DNA from: an uncultured Nocardioidaceae bacterium
GTDB lineage: Bacteria > Actinomycetota > Actinomycetes > Propionibacteriales > Nocardioidaceae
DNA: 47,317 nt
Assembly: GCA_902805855.1 (NCBI GenBank)
Contig: CADCUJ010000019.1
Coordinates: forward strand, 1-47,317
Direction of reading: 5' to 3'
The position numbers and the translations under genes were made by a program. Shown here one piece after another: positions 40,115 to 47,317 of the stretch. The notes below the pieces were generated by a model, which was not told where the DNA came from, made no database searches, and was given only the letters and a program-made list of their open reading frames with translations. Position 1 is the first letter of the stretch; each line of letters begins with the position of its first letter.

Positions 40115-41578
40115 TCAGCGGAGGGCGGCGAGCACCGGGTCCAGCAGCAGACCCGGGAACACCGAGAACACCACGCCGGCCAGGAAGGTGACCGCGACGG
40201 CGAGGCCGGCACCGGCCGGCACCCGGTAGGCCGGGCGCGCCTCAGCGGCGGCGAACAGCTCGAACAGCCACCGCGCGTAGTAGACCAGCCCGATCGCCAC
40301 GTTGACCGCCATCACCACGGCGAGCCAGGTCGCCGGGCCCGCCGCGGCGTTGAAGACGACGACCTTCGCCAGCAGGCCGATCACGCCCGGCGGCAGGCCG
40401 GCCAGCGCGACCAGTGCGAACCCGAGCGCCCAGCCCAGAGCCGGCCGCTGCCTGACCAGCCCGCGGTAGTCCGACATCTGTTGACCGGGATGAGCCGTGC
40501 CGACGACGGCGGCGACCGCGAAGGCGCCGAGGTTGACGAAGGCGTAGATCGCCAGGTACCCCATCGATGCGGCAAGCGCACCCGATGTGGACGCCGCCGC
40601 GAAGGGGACCAGGATGTAGCCGGCCTGGGCGACCGACGACCAGGCCAGCAGCCGCACCACCTGTTGCTGCCACAGCGCAAGCAGGTTGCCCACGGTCATC
40701 GTCAAGGCGGCGAGCACCGCGACCAGCGGCTCCCACACCGACGCGAAGGAGCGTAGCCCGAACCCCAGGACCAGGATGAGCCCGACGAACCCCGCCGCCT
40801 TGGAGACCACCGAGAGGTAGGCCGCCACGGCAATCGGGGCTCCGACATAGGTGTCCGGTATCCACATGTGGAAGGGCACCGCGGCCACCTTGAACGCGAG
40901 GCCGACGATCGTCAGCAGGGTTCCGGCGACGGCGACGTTGCGAGGGCCGGCTCCGGCCTCGAGAGCGCGGTCCATCGGCTCGAGGAACACCGTGCCGGTC
41001 ACGCCGTACACCAAGGAGACGCCCATCAGCATCACCGCGGTGGAGATCACCGAGACGAGGAAGAACTTGACCGCCGCCTCGGCCGAGCGGGGGTCGCCTC
41101 GCCGCAGACCGGCCATCGCGAACGCGGGCAGGGAGACCACCTCCAACGCAACCACCAAGGTGACCAGATCCCGGGAGGCGGCGATCGTCATCGCGCCGGT
41201 CGCCGAGCTCAGCAGCAGGAAGCACCACTCGCCCTGCGGCGTCCGTCCCTCCTGCACGGCAGCCGTCCCGAGCAACGCCACGACGCCGGTCCCGAAGATC
41301 ACCACCGCCCAGAAGACGAGGGTGAAGTCGTCGACGACGAACGAGCACGGCTCACCGCCTCCCGGGCCGACGCAGAACGTCGCCCGTCGTTCCCCCCACA
41401 GCAGTGCCGCGGGCACCGCCGCGCCGGTCACGCCGAGCACGGTGAGCATCGCGGGCAGGTGCCCCCCGGAGCGGGCATGCGGCGAGCCGAGGAAGGCGTC
41501 GAGAAGCAGCACGAGGACGGCGGTGAGCGCGAGCACGAGCGGACCGGCGACCGCGAGCCAGTCGATGCTCTGCGGCAT
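40115..41578 (-). CDS. nuoN: NADH-quinone oxidoreductase subunit N
   Basis: A 487-aa antiporter-like proton-pumping subunit of complex I with about 14 membrane helices. Key features are a conserved Glu in VVALEVVSLPAFAMAG, the Lys in LTIVGLAFKVAAVPFHMWIPDTYVGAP and the Lys/Trp region LLAWSSVAQAGY. It begins at ATG 41578, directly abutting the nuoM stop, and is the last gene of the operon. Confidence 0.97.
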   Translation of the reverse strand: MPQSIDWLAVAGPLVLALTAVLVLLLDAFLGSPHARSGGHLPAMLTVLGVTGAAVPAALLWGERRATFCVGPGGGEPCSFVVDDFTLVFWAVVIFGTGVVALLGTAAVQEGRTPQGEWCFLLLSSATGAMTIAASRDLVTLVVALEVVSLPAFAMAGLRRGDPRSAEAAVKFFLVSVISTAVMLMGVSLVYGVTGTVFLEPMDRALEAGAGPRNVAVAGTLLTIVGLAFKVAAVPFHMWIPDTYVGAPIAVAAYLSVVSKAAGFVGLILVLGFGLRSFASVWEPLVAVLAALTMTVGNLLALWQQQVVRLLAWSSVAQAGYILVPFAAASTSGALAASMGYLAIYAFVNLGAFAVAAVVGTAHPGQQMSDYRGLVRQRPALGWALGFALVALAGLPPGVIGLLAKVVVFNAAAGPATWLAVVMAVNVAIGLVYYARWLFELFAAAEARPAYRVPAGAGLAVAVTFLAGVVFSVFPGLLLDPVLAALR

Positions 41579-43102
41579 CTAGGCACCTCCGAAGAATGCG
41601 CGGCTGGCCTCGGCGACCGGCGACAGCAGCAGACCCGGCATCACCCCGAGAAGCACGGTGAGCGCCAGCAAGGGTGCCCAGGCGAGCCACTCCAGTGCGT
41701 CCACGTCCGCGATGTCTGCTGCGTCGGCGCCGAGACGGTCTCCGGGGACTCCTTGCGCCATCGCGCGCAGCAGGACCAGGAAGTATGCCGAGGTCAAGAT
41801 GACGCCGACCGCGGCGAGCACGGCGAGGACGGCGAAGGTGGACTCGGGCAGAGCCGGGGACTGGTCGACTGCGGAGCGGATCGCGAGCATCTCGCCCCAG
41901 AAGCCGGCGAGCCCGGGCAGGCCCATCGAGGCCATTGCAGCGAAGGCGAACACGCCCGCCAGCCGGGGAACCTTCCCGTAGAGGACCCGCAGCCGGTCCA
42001 GGTCAGCGGTGCCGTGCCGGTCCTTGATCGCCCCCGCCAGGAAGAACAGCAGCCCGGTGATCACCCCGTGCGCCACGCTCGCGTACACCGCTGCCTGGAC
42101 GCCGGCCTCGGTGAAGGTCGCCACCGCCAGCACGACGAAGCCCATGTGTCCGACGCTCGAGTAGGCGATCAGCCGCTTCAGGTCGGTCTGCACCAGACAG
42201 GCGAGAGCGGCGTAGACGATGGCCACCACGGCGAGCGCAGCAACGAGGGGTACCAGCAGCTCCCAGGTCGGGTCGGTGACCGGCAGCCAGAACCGGACGA
42301 AGCCGTAGGCGCCGAGCTTGAGCAGCACCGCGGCCAGCAGCACCGAGCCGACGGTCGGTGCCTTGGAGTGCGCATCGGGCAGCCAGATGTGCAGCGGCCA
42401 CAGCGGCGTCTTCACCGCGAGGCCGAGCCCCACGAGCACGCTGGCGAGCACCGCGGTGGGCGAGCCGAGGTCGTACGCCGCCCCGTCCGCCTGCCGCGCC
42501 ACCTCGGTGATGTCGAACGTCCCGGCGATGGACCGCACGAGCATGAACCCGACCAGCATCAGCGCCGATCCCAGCACGGTGAAGACCAGGAACCGCGTCG
42601 CGGCCCGTCGACGGCCGGGCTCGTCGTGCTCGTCGCCCCAGCTGTTGATCACGAACCACATCGGGATCAGCGCGACCTCGAAGAAGACGAAGAACAGCAC
42701 CATGTCCAATGCCAGGAAGCAGCCGAGGCAGCCTGCTTCGATCAGCAGCAGCAGGGCGGCCAGGTTGCCCTGCCCGCCGCACGCCGGCGCGTGCCTGAAC
42801 AGGGAGACGAAGCAGCAGGCGCCGATCAGCGCGGTCATCACCAGCAGCGGCGCGGAGATCCCGTCGACGCCGAGCGACCAGCTGACGTCGATCGCCGCGA
42901 TCCAGTCCTGGTCGACCCGGTTCGCCTCGAGGCCGGACCGGGACAGCATCGCCACCCAGAGCGACCAGCCGAGCGCTGCCAGGGACCCGACGAAGGCGAC
43001 GGTGACGGCTGCACGCTCCGAGCGGCGGAGCAGCGCAGCCAGGAGCGCGAACGCGACGGGCACGGCGACAAGGCCGTTCAGGGCGAACGCAGTCGTGCTC
43101 AC
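41579..43102 (-). CDS. nuoM: NADH-quinone oxidoreductase subunit M
   Basis: A 507-aa proton-pumping subunit with about 14 helices. The motif MVLFFVFFEVALIPMWFVI holds the key Glu, GLGLAVKTPLWPLHIWLPDAHSKAP the channel Lys/His, and LKRLIAYSSVGHMGFV the next Lys. The start is GTG 43102; a 49-bp gap to nuoL is the only sizeable gap among the nuo genes here. Confidence 0.97.
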   Translation of the reverse strand: MSTTAFALNGLVAVPVAFALLAALLRRSERAAVTVAFVGSLAALGWSLWVAMLSRSGLEANRVDQDWIAAIDVSWSLGVDGISAPLLVMTALIGACCFVSLFRHAPACGGQGNLAALLLLIEAGCLGCFLALDMVLFFVFFEVALIPMWFVINSWGDEHDEPGRRRAATRFLVFTVLGSALMLVGFMLVRSIAGTFDITEVARQADGAAYDLGSPTAVLASVLVGLGLAVKTPLWPLHIWLPDAHSKAPTVGSVLLAAVLLKLGAYGFVRFWLPVTDPTWELLVPLVAALAVVAIVYAALACLVQTDLKRLIAYSSVGHMGFVVLAVATFTEAGVQAAVYASVAHGVITGLLFFLAGAIKDRHGTADLDRLRVLYGKVPRLAGVFAFAAMASMGLPGLAGFWGEMLAIRSAVDQSPALPESTFAVLAVLAAVGVILTSAYFLVLLRAMAQGVPGDRLGADAADIADVDALEWLAWAPLLALTVLLGVMPGLLLSPVAEASRAFFGGA

Positions 43103-43151
43103 CAGGGCACCTCGCTCATGCAGTCGCCCTGCGATCGGTCTCCCCGGTCGT

Positions 43152-45059
43152 TCATGCCATCACGCCCGCGGCCACGGCCAGGGCGGCTGCTCCGACGACG
43201 ACCACCATCAGGTACCCCTGCACGTTCCCGTTCTGGCTGAGCCGTAGCACCCAGCCGAGCCCACGAGCCGAGGCGCCGGCGCCGACTGCGTAGGCGTCGA
43301 TCACGTCGCGGTCACCGGCTCGCACCAGCAGGGCGAGGCGGCGTACCGGCCGGACCAGGCCGACCTCGTAGATCCGGTCGACCGGCGGGTGCGGCACGAA
43401 TGGTCGCCGGGTTGCCCGCCCGGTGCTGCGCCGGCCCGCCCAGATCGTGACCGCCGCGGCGGAGGCGATCAACAGCGTCATCACCACTGCCAGCTCCGGA
43501 TGCAGGAGATGATGCTCCCGCTCACTGCCGAGAAGCAGGTGCGGATAGGCCACGGCGAGACCGCCGACGGTGGTCGGAACGGCCAGCAGGTAGAGCGGCC
43601 CACGCATCGCCCACGGGGACTCGTGCACCTCGGTGACCAGAACCGGTGGTTGCTGGTCCTCGTCGACGGGTTCAGCCGGCGGCGCCGGCTCGGACGTCGG
43701 CGCCGGCTCGGCCGAGGAGGCCACCTGACCGAAGAAGACCCTCAGCCACGCACGCAGGCAGTAGGCCACGGTCACCAGCGCAGTCAGGACCGTCGAGGCG
43801 AACAGCACCCATGCCAGCCACGGCCAGATCAGCCGACCGGCGGTGGCGGCGTCGAGGCTGGCACCGATGACGGCGTCCTTGGTGAAGAAACCGACCAGCG
43901 GCGCGATGCCGGCCAGCGCGCCGAAGCCGACCGTCATCGTGATGAACGTGTCCGGGAGCTTTTCGCGCAGCCCGCCCATCGAGGACATCGATGTCGAGCC
44001 GACCGCGTGCACCACCGAGCCCGCGGCGAGGAACAGCAGCGCCTTGAACGCGCCGTGTGCCAACAGGTGCAGGATCCCGGCGGAGTAGGCCCCGACCGCG
44101 AGCGCTCCGAACATGTAGGCGAGCTGGCTCACCGTCGACCAGGCCAGCACCCGCTTCAAGTCCTCGCTGAGCAGCGCGTACAGCGCCCCTAGCAGCATGG
44201 TCAGCGCCGCGACGCCGGCGAGGAGGTTCAAGGCTGCCGGGGCGGAGAGGAACAGCGGGTAGGTCCGCGCGACCAGGAACACCCCGGCGGCGACCATCGT
44301 CGCTGCGTGGATGAGCGCGGAGATCGGCGTCGGGCCGGGCATCGCATCCGGAAGCCAGGTGTGCAGCGGGAACTGGGCGGACTTGCCGATGACCGCGGCC
44401 CCGAGCAGCATCGCCGGCAGCCACAGCTCGTCGCGCACGAACCCGCCGTCGGAGATGGCCGCCATGATGGTGCTGATCCGGTAGGAGTCGAAGCGGATCC
44501 CGAGCAGGATGATCGCGAACAGCAGGCCCAGGTCCGCGGTTCGCGTCATCAAGAACGCCTTGACCGCGCCCTCCCGGGCCTCGGGAAGCTCCCAGTGGTG
44601 CGCGATCAGGAAGTACGAGCACGCGCCCATCAGCTCCCAGCCGACGAGCAGCAGCCACAGGTCGTCTGCTGTGACCACCACCGTCATGGCGCCGGTGAAC
44701 AGGGCCACCAGCGCGGTGTACGACGGGTAGCGAGGGTCCGCCGCCAGGTAACCGAGGGAGTACACCTGGACCAGGAACGAGACTGTGTGCGCCAGCAGGA
44801 GCATCACCGCGCTGAGCTGGTCGACATACATGGAGAGCTCGATCGGCGGGCCCGCCGCGCTGGTGCTCGCGTACACCTGGCCGGTGGCGGCGGCGTCTCC
44901 CAGCTGTGGGACCGCGACCACTCCGGCAAGGACCAGACCCAGTCCGGAGGCGCCGACCGACAGGCCCTTGACCGCCACCTCGGCCCGGTGACCGACGAGC
45001 AGGCTCAGCGCGGCGGACCCGAAGGGAAGCAGCACGAGACCGAGCAGCAGCGCGCTCAC
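43152..45059 (-). CDS. nuoL: NADH-quinone oxidoreductase subunit L
   Basis: A 635-aa proton-pumping subunit with about 16 helices and the long lateral helix at its C-terminus. LLLVGWELMGACSYFLI, GKSAQFPLHTWLPDAMPGPTP and LKRVLAWSTVSQLAYM carry the conserved Glu, Lys and His. A charged, Pro/Glu-rich insert (about SSAEPAPTSEPAPPAEPVDE) lies in a late loop, probably on the cytoplasmic side. The start GTG 45059 overlaps the nuoK stop (GTGA). Confidence 0.96.
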   Translation of the reverse strand: MSALLLGLVLLPFGSAALSLLVGHRAEVAVKGLSVGASGLGLVLAGVVAVPQLGDAAATGQVYASTSAAGPPIELSMYVDQLSAVMLLLAHTVSFLVQVYSLGYLAADPRYPSYTALVALFTGAMTVVVTADDLWLLLVGWELMGACSYFLIAHHWELPEAREGAVKAFLMTRTADLGLLFAIILLGIRFDSYRISTIMAAISDGGFVRDELWLPAMLLGAAVIGKSAQFPLHTWLPDAMPGPTPISALIHAATMVAAGVFLVARTYPLFLSAPAALNLLAGVAALTMLLGALYALLSEDLKRVLAWSTVSQLAYMFGALAVGAYSAGILHLLAHGAFKALLFLAAGSVVHAVGSTSMSSMGGLREKLPDTFITMTVGFGALAGIAPLVGFFTKDAVIGASLDAATAGRLIWPWLAWVLFASTVLTALVTVAYCLRAWLRVFFGQVASSAEPAPTSEPAPPAEPVDEDQQPPVLVTEVHESPWAMRGPLYLLAVPTTVGGLAVAYPHLLLGSEREHHLLHPELAVVMTLLIASAAAVTIWAGRRSTGRATRRPFVPHPPVDRIYEVGLVRPVRRLALLVRAGDRDVIDAYAVGAGASARGLGWVLRLSQNGNVQGYLMVVVVGAAALAVAAGVMA

Positions 45060-45439
45060 CGGGTACGCCCCGGTCCGGTGAGCGCTGAGTGGGCCGTGAC
45101 CCCGTCTCCACCCGAAGGCTCGGTGGGGGGGTCGCGGTCCGCGAGCCCGCGCAGCCGGTCGACGTCGATGTGGCCGTGGCTGCGAAAGACCAGCAGCACG
45201 ATCGCGAGGGCCAGTCCCACCTCGGCCGCCGCGATGACGATGATGAACAGGGCGAAGGTCTGGCCGCCGTGCAGTACGTCGCGAAGGTGTGCGTCGAAGG
45301 CGACCAGGTTGATGTTGACCGCGTTCAGCATCAGCTCGACGCCCATCAGCACCAGCACCGCGTTGCGGCGCACGAGCACGCCGTACACCCCGATCGCGAA
45401 GAGCAGGCTCGCCAGCAGCAGCGGCCACCACAGGGGCAT
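45056..45439 (-). CDS. nuoK: NADH-quinone oxidoreductase subunit K
   Basis: A 127-aa three-helix subunit. VLVLMGVELMLNAVNINLV and IIVIAAAEVGLALAI carry the two intramembrane Glu residues of the proton path. The protein is about 25 residues longer than the typical 100-aa NuoK because of a disordered C-terminal tail (DRDPPTEPSGGDGVTAHS). ATG 45439 overlaps the nuoJ stop. Confidence 0.96.
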   Translation of the reverse strand: MPLWWPLLLASLLFAIGVYGVLVRRNAVLVLMGVELMLNAVNINLVAFDAHLRDVLHGGQTFALFIIVIAAAEVGLALAIVLLVFRSHGHIDVDRLRGLADRDPPTEPSGGDGVTAHSALTGPGRTR

Positions 45440-45999
45440 CAGCGCCGCACCTCCTGCGCGTCTCGCTGCTCTCGCGGCCGGCCGCGATCCTCGGTGTCGT
45501 CCGTGCGCAGACGCGAGAGCACGATCGCGCCGACCAGGGCCGCCAGGAGCAGGACGCTGAGCACCTCGAACGGAAGCACCCACTTCTCGAAGATGGTCTC
45601 GCCGGTCGTCGCCGCGCTTCCGACGACAGCGCCGTCGAGGTCGAGGCGGACGCCGGTGAAGCCGGCCACGACGGTCGTGGCGAGGAGCGCGGCGACCAGC
45701 ACAGCCACGGCTGCTGCGGGCAGGACGCGGGCCACCGTGGTGTCGGGTTGCGGGCCGGTCGGCGCGCGGGTCAGCATGAGGGCGAAGAGCAGCAGGACGA
45801 CGACGGCCCCCACGTAGATCAGCACCTGCACCCAGGCCACGAACTCCGCCGCCAGCAACAGGTAGATCCCAGCGATCGAGGCGAGGGTGACCACCAGCCA
45901 CAGTGCGGCGTGCACCATGTTCTTGGTCGACACCACCAGCAGCGCCGATCCCAGCGCCGCCAGGCCCAGCAGCAGGAACAGCACCTCGACGACACTCAC
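45439..45999 (-). CDS. nuoJ: NADH-quinone oxidoreductase subunit J
   Basis: A 186-aa membrane subunit with five helices. The pi-bulge helix region [20 protein letters not shown] is clear. GTG 45999 overlaps the nuoI stop and its own stop overlaps nuoK (ATGA). A charged tail ([19 protein letters not shown]) is probably cytoplasmic. Confidence 0.95.
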   Translation of the reverse strand: MSVVEVLFLLLGLAALGSALLVVSTKNMVHAALWLVVTLASIAGIYLLLAAEFVAWVQVLIYVGAVVVLLLFALMLTRAPTGPQPDTTVARVLPAAAVAVLVAALLATTVVAGFTGVRLDLDGAVVGSAATTGETIFEKWVLPFEVLSVLLLAALVGAIVLSRLRTDDTEDRGRPREQRDAQEVRR

Positions 46000-46529
46000 G
46001 TGGCCGGCTCACCCTCACCGGGGGGCCGCGCTGCCTTCTCCGCGACTCCCAGCTCCTTGGCCGGCTCCGAGCCGCCGTCGAGCGCAGGCGGGGCAGGTAC
46101 GGTCCACATCCACTCGCGCAGCCGCTCCTTCTCGTGCGTCAGCTCCCGGATGTCGAGCTCGGCGTACTCGAACTCGTTGCTCCAGTGGAGGGCGTCGAAG
46201 GGGCACACCTCGATGCAGATCGAGCAGTACATGCAGATCGAGAAGTCGATCGCGAACCGGTCCAGCACGTTCCGGCTCCGGTCGCGGCCACCCTCGGTCG
46301 TGGCCGGAACGACGTCCTTGTGCGAGTCGATGTAGATGCACCACGCCGGGCACTCGCGCGCACACAGCATGCAGACGGTGCAGTTCTCCTCGATCAGCGC
46401 GATGACCCCACGCGAGCGAGGGGGGAGGACCGGCAGCGCGTCCGGGTACTGCGCGGTCACCGACCTGCGCGTCATGGTGCGCAGGGTCACCGCCAGCCCC
46501 TTCAGCAGACCGGTCCCGGGGAGCCTCAC
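45996..46529 (-). CDS. nuoI: NADH-quinone oxidoreductase subunit I (two 4Fe-4S clusters)
   Basis: A 177-aa ferredoxin-like subunit carrying clusters N6a and N6b. The binding motifs are [12 protein letters not shown] and [12 protein letters not shown], each CxxCxxCxxxC. The N-terminal amphipathic helix ([15 protein letters not shown]) lies on the membrane. The start GTG 46529 overlaps the nuoH stop (GTGA). The C-terminus carries a Pro/Glu/Ala-rich tail. Confidence 0.96.
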   Translation of the reverse strand: MRLPGTGLLKGLAVTLRTMTRRSVTAQYPDALPVLPPRSRGVIALIEENCTVCMLCARECPAWCIYIDSHKDVVPATTEGGRDRSRNVLDRFAIDFSICMYCSICIEVCPFDALHWSNEFEYAELDIRELTHEKERLREWMWTVPAPPALDGGSEPAKELGVAEKAARPPGEGEPAT

Positions 46530-47317
46530 CCGTAGATCACCACCCCTGCGGCGGTGACCGCCAGCTGGAGCAGGACGAGCGGCACGAGCCCCTGCCAGGC
46601 GGGCCGCTGCAGCTGGTCCTCGCGCAGCCGCGGGTAGGCGACCCGCACCCAGATGACCAGGAACGCGACCAGGCCGGTCTTCAGCAGCGTCCACAGCCAG
46701 CCCAGCTGCTCCTCGGCCGGGCCGTGCCAGCCGCCGAGGAAGAGGACCGCGGTCAGCGCGGACAGGACGACGATGCCGGCGTACTCGGCCAGGAGGAAGA
46801 CCGCGAACCGCAGCCCGCCGTACTCGGTGTAAGGACCGAAGACGAGCTCGGCGTCGGCTACCGGCATGTCGAACGGCGGTCGCTGGAGCTCGGCGAGCCC
46901 GGCAACGAAGAACACCACCGCGGCTGGTGCCTGCCACAGCAGCCACCACGGCTCCCACGCCGTGACGATGCCGGTCAGCGAGAGGGTCCCCGCCGCCATC
47001 GCCACGGAAGCGGCCGCGAGCACGAACGGCAGCTCGTAGGCCATCAGCTGAGCGGCGACCCGGATCCCGCCGAGCAGGCTGAACTTGTTGGCACTCGACC
47101 AGCCGCCCATCAGGGTGCCGATCACGCCGACGCCCATCACGGCGAGCACGAAGAAGATCCCGACGTCGAGGTCCTGGCCGACGAGACCGGGGCCGATCGG
47201 TATCACGAGCATGGCGACGAGGTAGGGCAGCAGCGCCACAGCCGGGGCGATCCGGAAGACCCAGCGATCGGCCGCCGCGGGGACGACGTCCTCCTTCTGC
47301 ACGAACTTGACGCCGTC
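46526..47317 (-). CDS. nuoH: NADH-quinone oxidoreductase subunit H (N-terminus beyond window)
   Basis: 264 codons are visible, open at the window edge; the visible part begins [20 protein letters not shown], the conserved quinone-chamber loop of NuoH, so roughly the first 100 residues lie outside. Further conserved blocks are [26 protein letters not shown] and [19 protein letters not shown] (quinone-site acids) and [15 protein letters not shown]. It links the peripheral arm to the membrane arm. Genes nuoA-G are expected just beyond the edge. Confidence 0.97.
   Translation of the reverse strand, partial: DGVKFVQKEDVVPAAADRWVFRIAPAVALLPYLVAMLVIPIGPGLVGQDLDVGIFFVLAVMGVGVIGTLMGGWSSANKFSLLGGIRVAAQLMAYELPFVLAAASVAMAAGTLSLTGIVTAWEPWWLLWQAPAAVVFFVAGLAELQRPPFDMPVADAELVFGPYTEYGGLRFAVFLLAEYAGIVVLSALTAVLFLGGWHGPAEEQLGWLWTLLKTGLVAFLVIWVRVAYPRLREDQLQRPAWQGLVPLVLLQLAVTAAGVVIYG

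Noticed and set aside
38851-40212. A 453-codon minus-strand frame through the LysR gene
   Set aside because: Only its last 64 codons, from ATG 39045 with a strong ribosome site, make a sensible zinc-ribbon protein. The rest is antisense to LysR.
40868-43240. A 790-codon open frame opposite nuoN and nuoM
   Set aside because: Antisense shadow of two unmistakable complex I genes. The product is Arg/Gln/His/Gly-rich and matches no family.

Overview
The window is about 47 kb of very GC-rich DNA with dense, strongly GC3-biased genes, many GTG/TTG starts and 4-bp stop/start overlaps. Gene content (actinobacterial group 1h [NiFe]-hydrogenase locus, class II tRNA-Tyr, complex I operon, ECF41-type sigma factor, MmsA, YajQ) points to an actinobacterium, most likely Nocardioidaceae or a relative. 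That placement is inferred from style and gene content, not from a marker search. I see no integrase, transposase, phage module or CRISPR array, and no gene-free stretch over 300 bp.

Layout. 1-6263 (minus strand): glycogen debranching enzyme GlgX (cut by the window edge), a His-rich lipoprotein, a large acyl-CoA dehydrogenase, and an HATPase-PAS regulator. 6330-16710 (plus strand): a high-affinity (group 1h) hydrogenase locus with hypA-hypB, structural genes hhyS-hhyL, the Fe-S protein hhyE, a tightly overlapping set of hydrogenase-associated DUF genes, a 39-residue membrane microprotein, two disordered acidic proteins, the maturation protease, hypC and a DUF6390 gene. hypD, hypE and hypF are not here. 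16677-20339 (minus): a binding-protein-dependent ABC importer of the ferric-iron type, with a candidate leaderless promoter carrying an inverted repeat. 20425-22803 (minus): a Tag-family glycosylase lacking its usual zinc ligands and a large membrane protein of unknown role. 23040-25280 (plus): a secreted LVIVD-repeat protein and a metalloprotease whose signal peptide lies in another frame. Three 21-bp tandem repeats separate these from mmsA (minus).

26997-30493 (plus): two ATPase/permease pairs of ABC-2 exporters in one operon. 30555-31774: an ECF41-type sigma factor and a DUF1059 gene. Each is preceded by the same GGTCACA-N16-CGTCAAC element, which matches the known ECF41 promoter signature, so the pair looks like a self-contained regulon. 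tRNA-Tyr (minus) and yajQ (plus) follow.

32608-38821 (plus): an operon joining a fatty acyl-CoA reductase/HAD phosphatase fusion, a zinc alcohol dehydrogenase, a divergent lactate-racemase-like (LarA) protein and a PlsC-type acyltransferase. It looks like an undescribed lipid pathway. Between the dehydrogenase and the LarA-like gene a 49-bp direct duplication creates two mini-ORFs linked by GTGA overlaps. 38851-40089 is a divergent zinc-ribbon/LysR pair. 40115-47317 (minus) is nuoHIJKLMN of respiratory complex I, with nuoH cut by the window edge.

Functional theme: scavenging of trace H2 and fatty-acid/branched-chain oxidation feeding a complex I respiratory chain, alongside storage-glycogen turnover and stress-type regulators. 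This is typical of an aerobic soil actinobacterium adapted to starvation.
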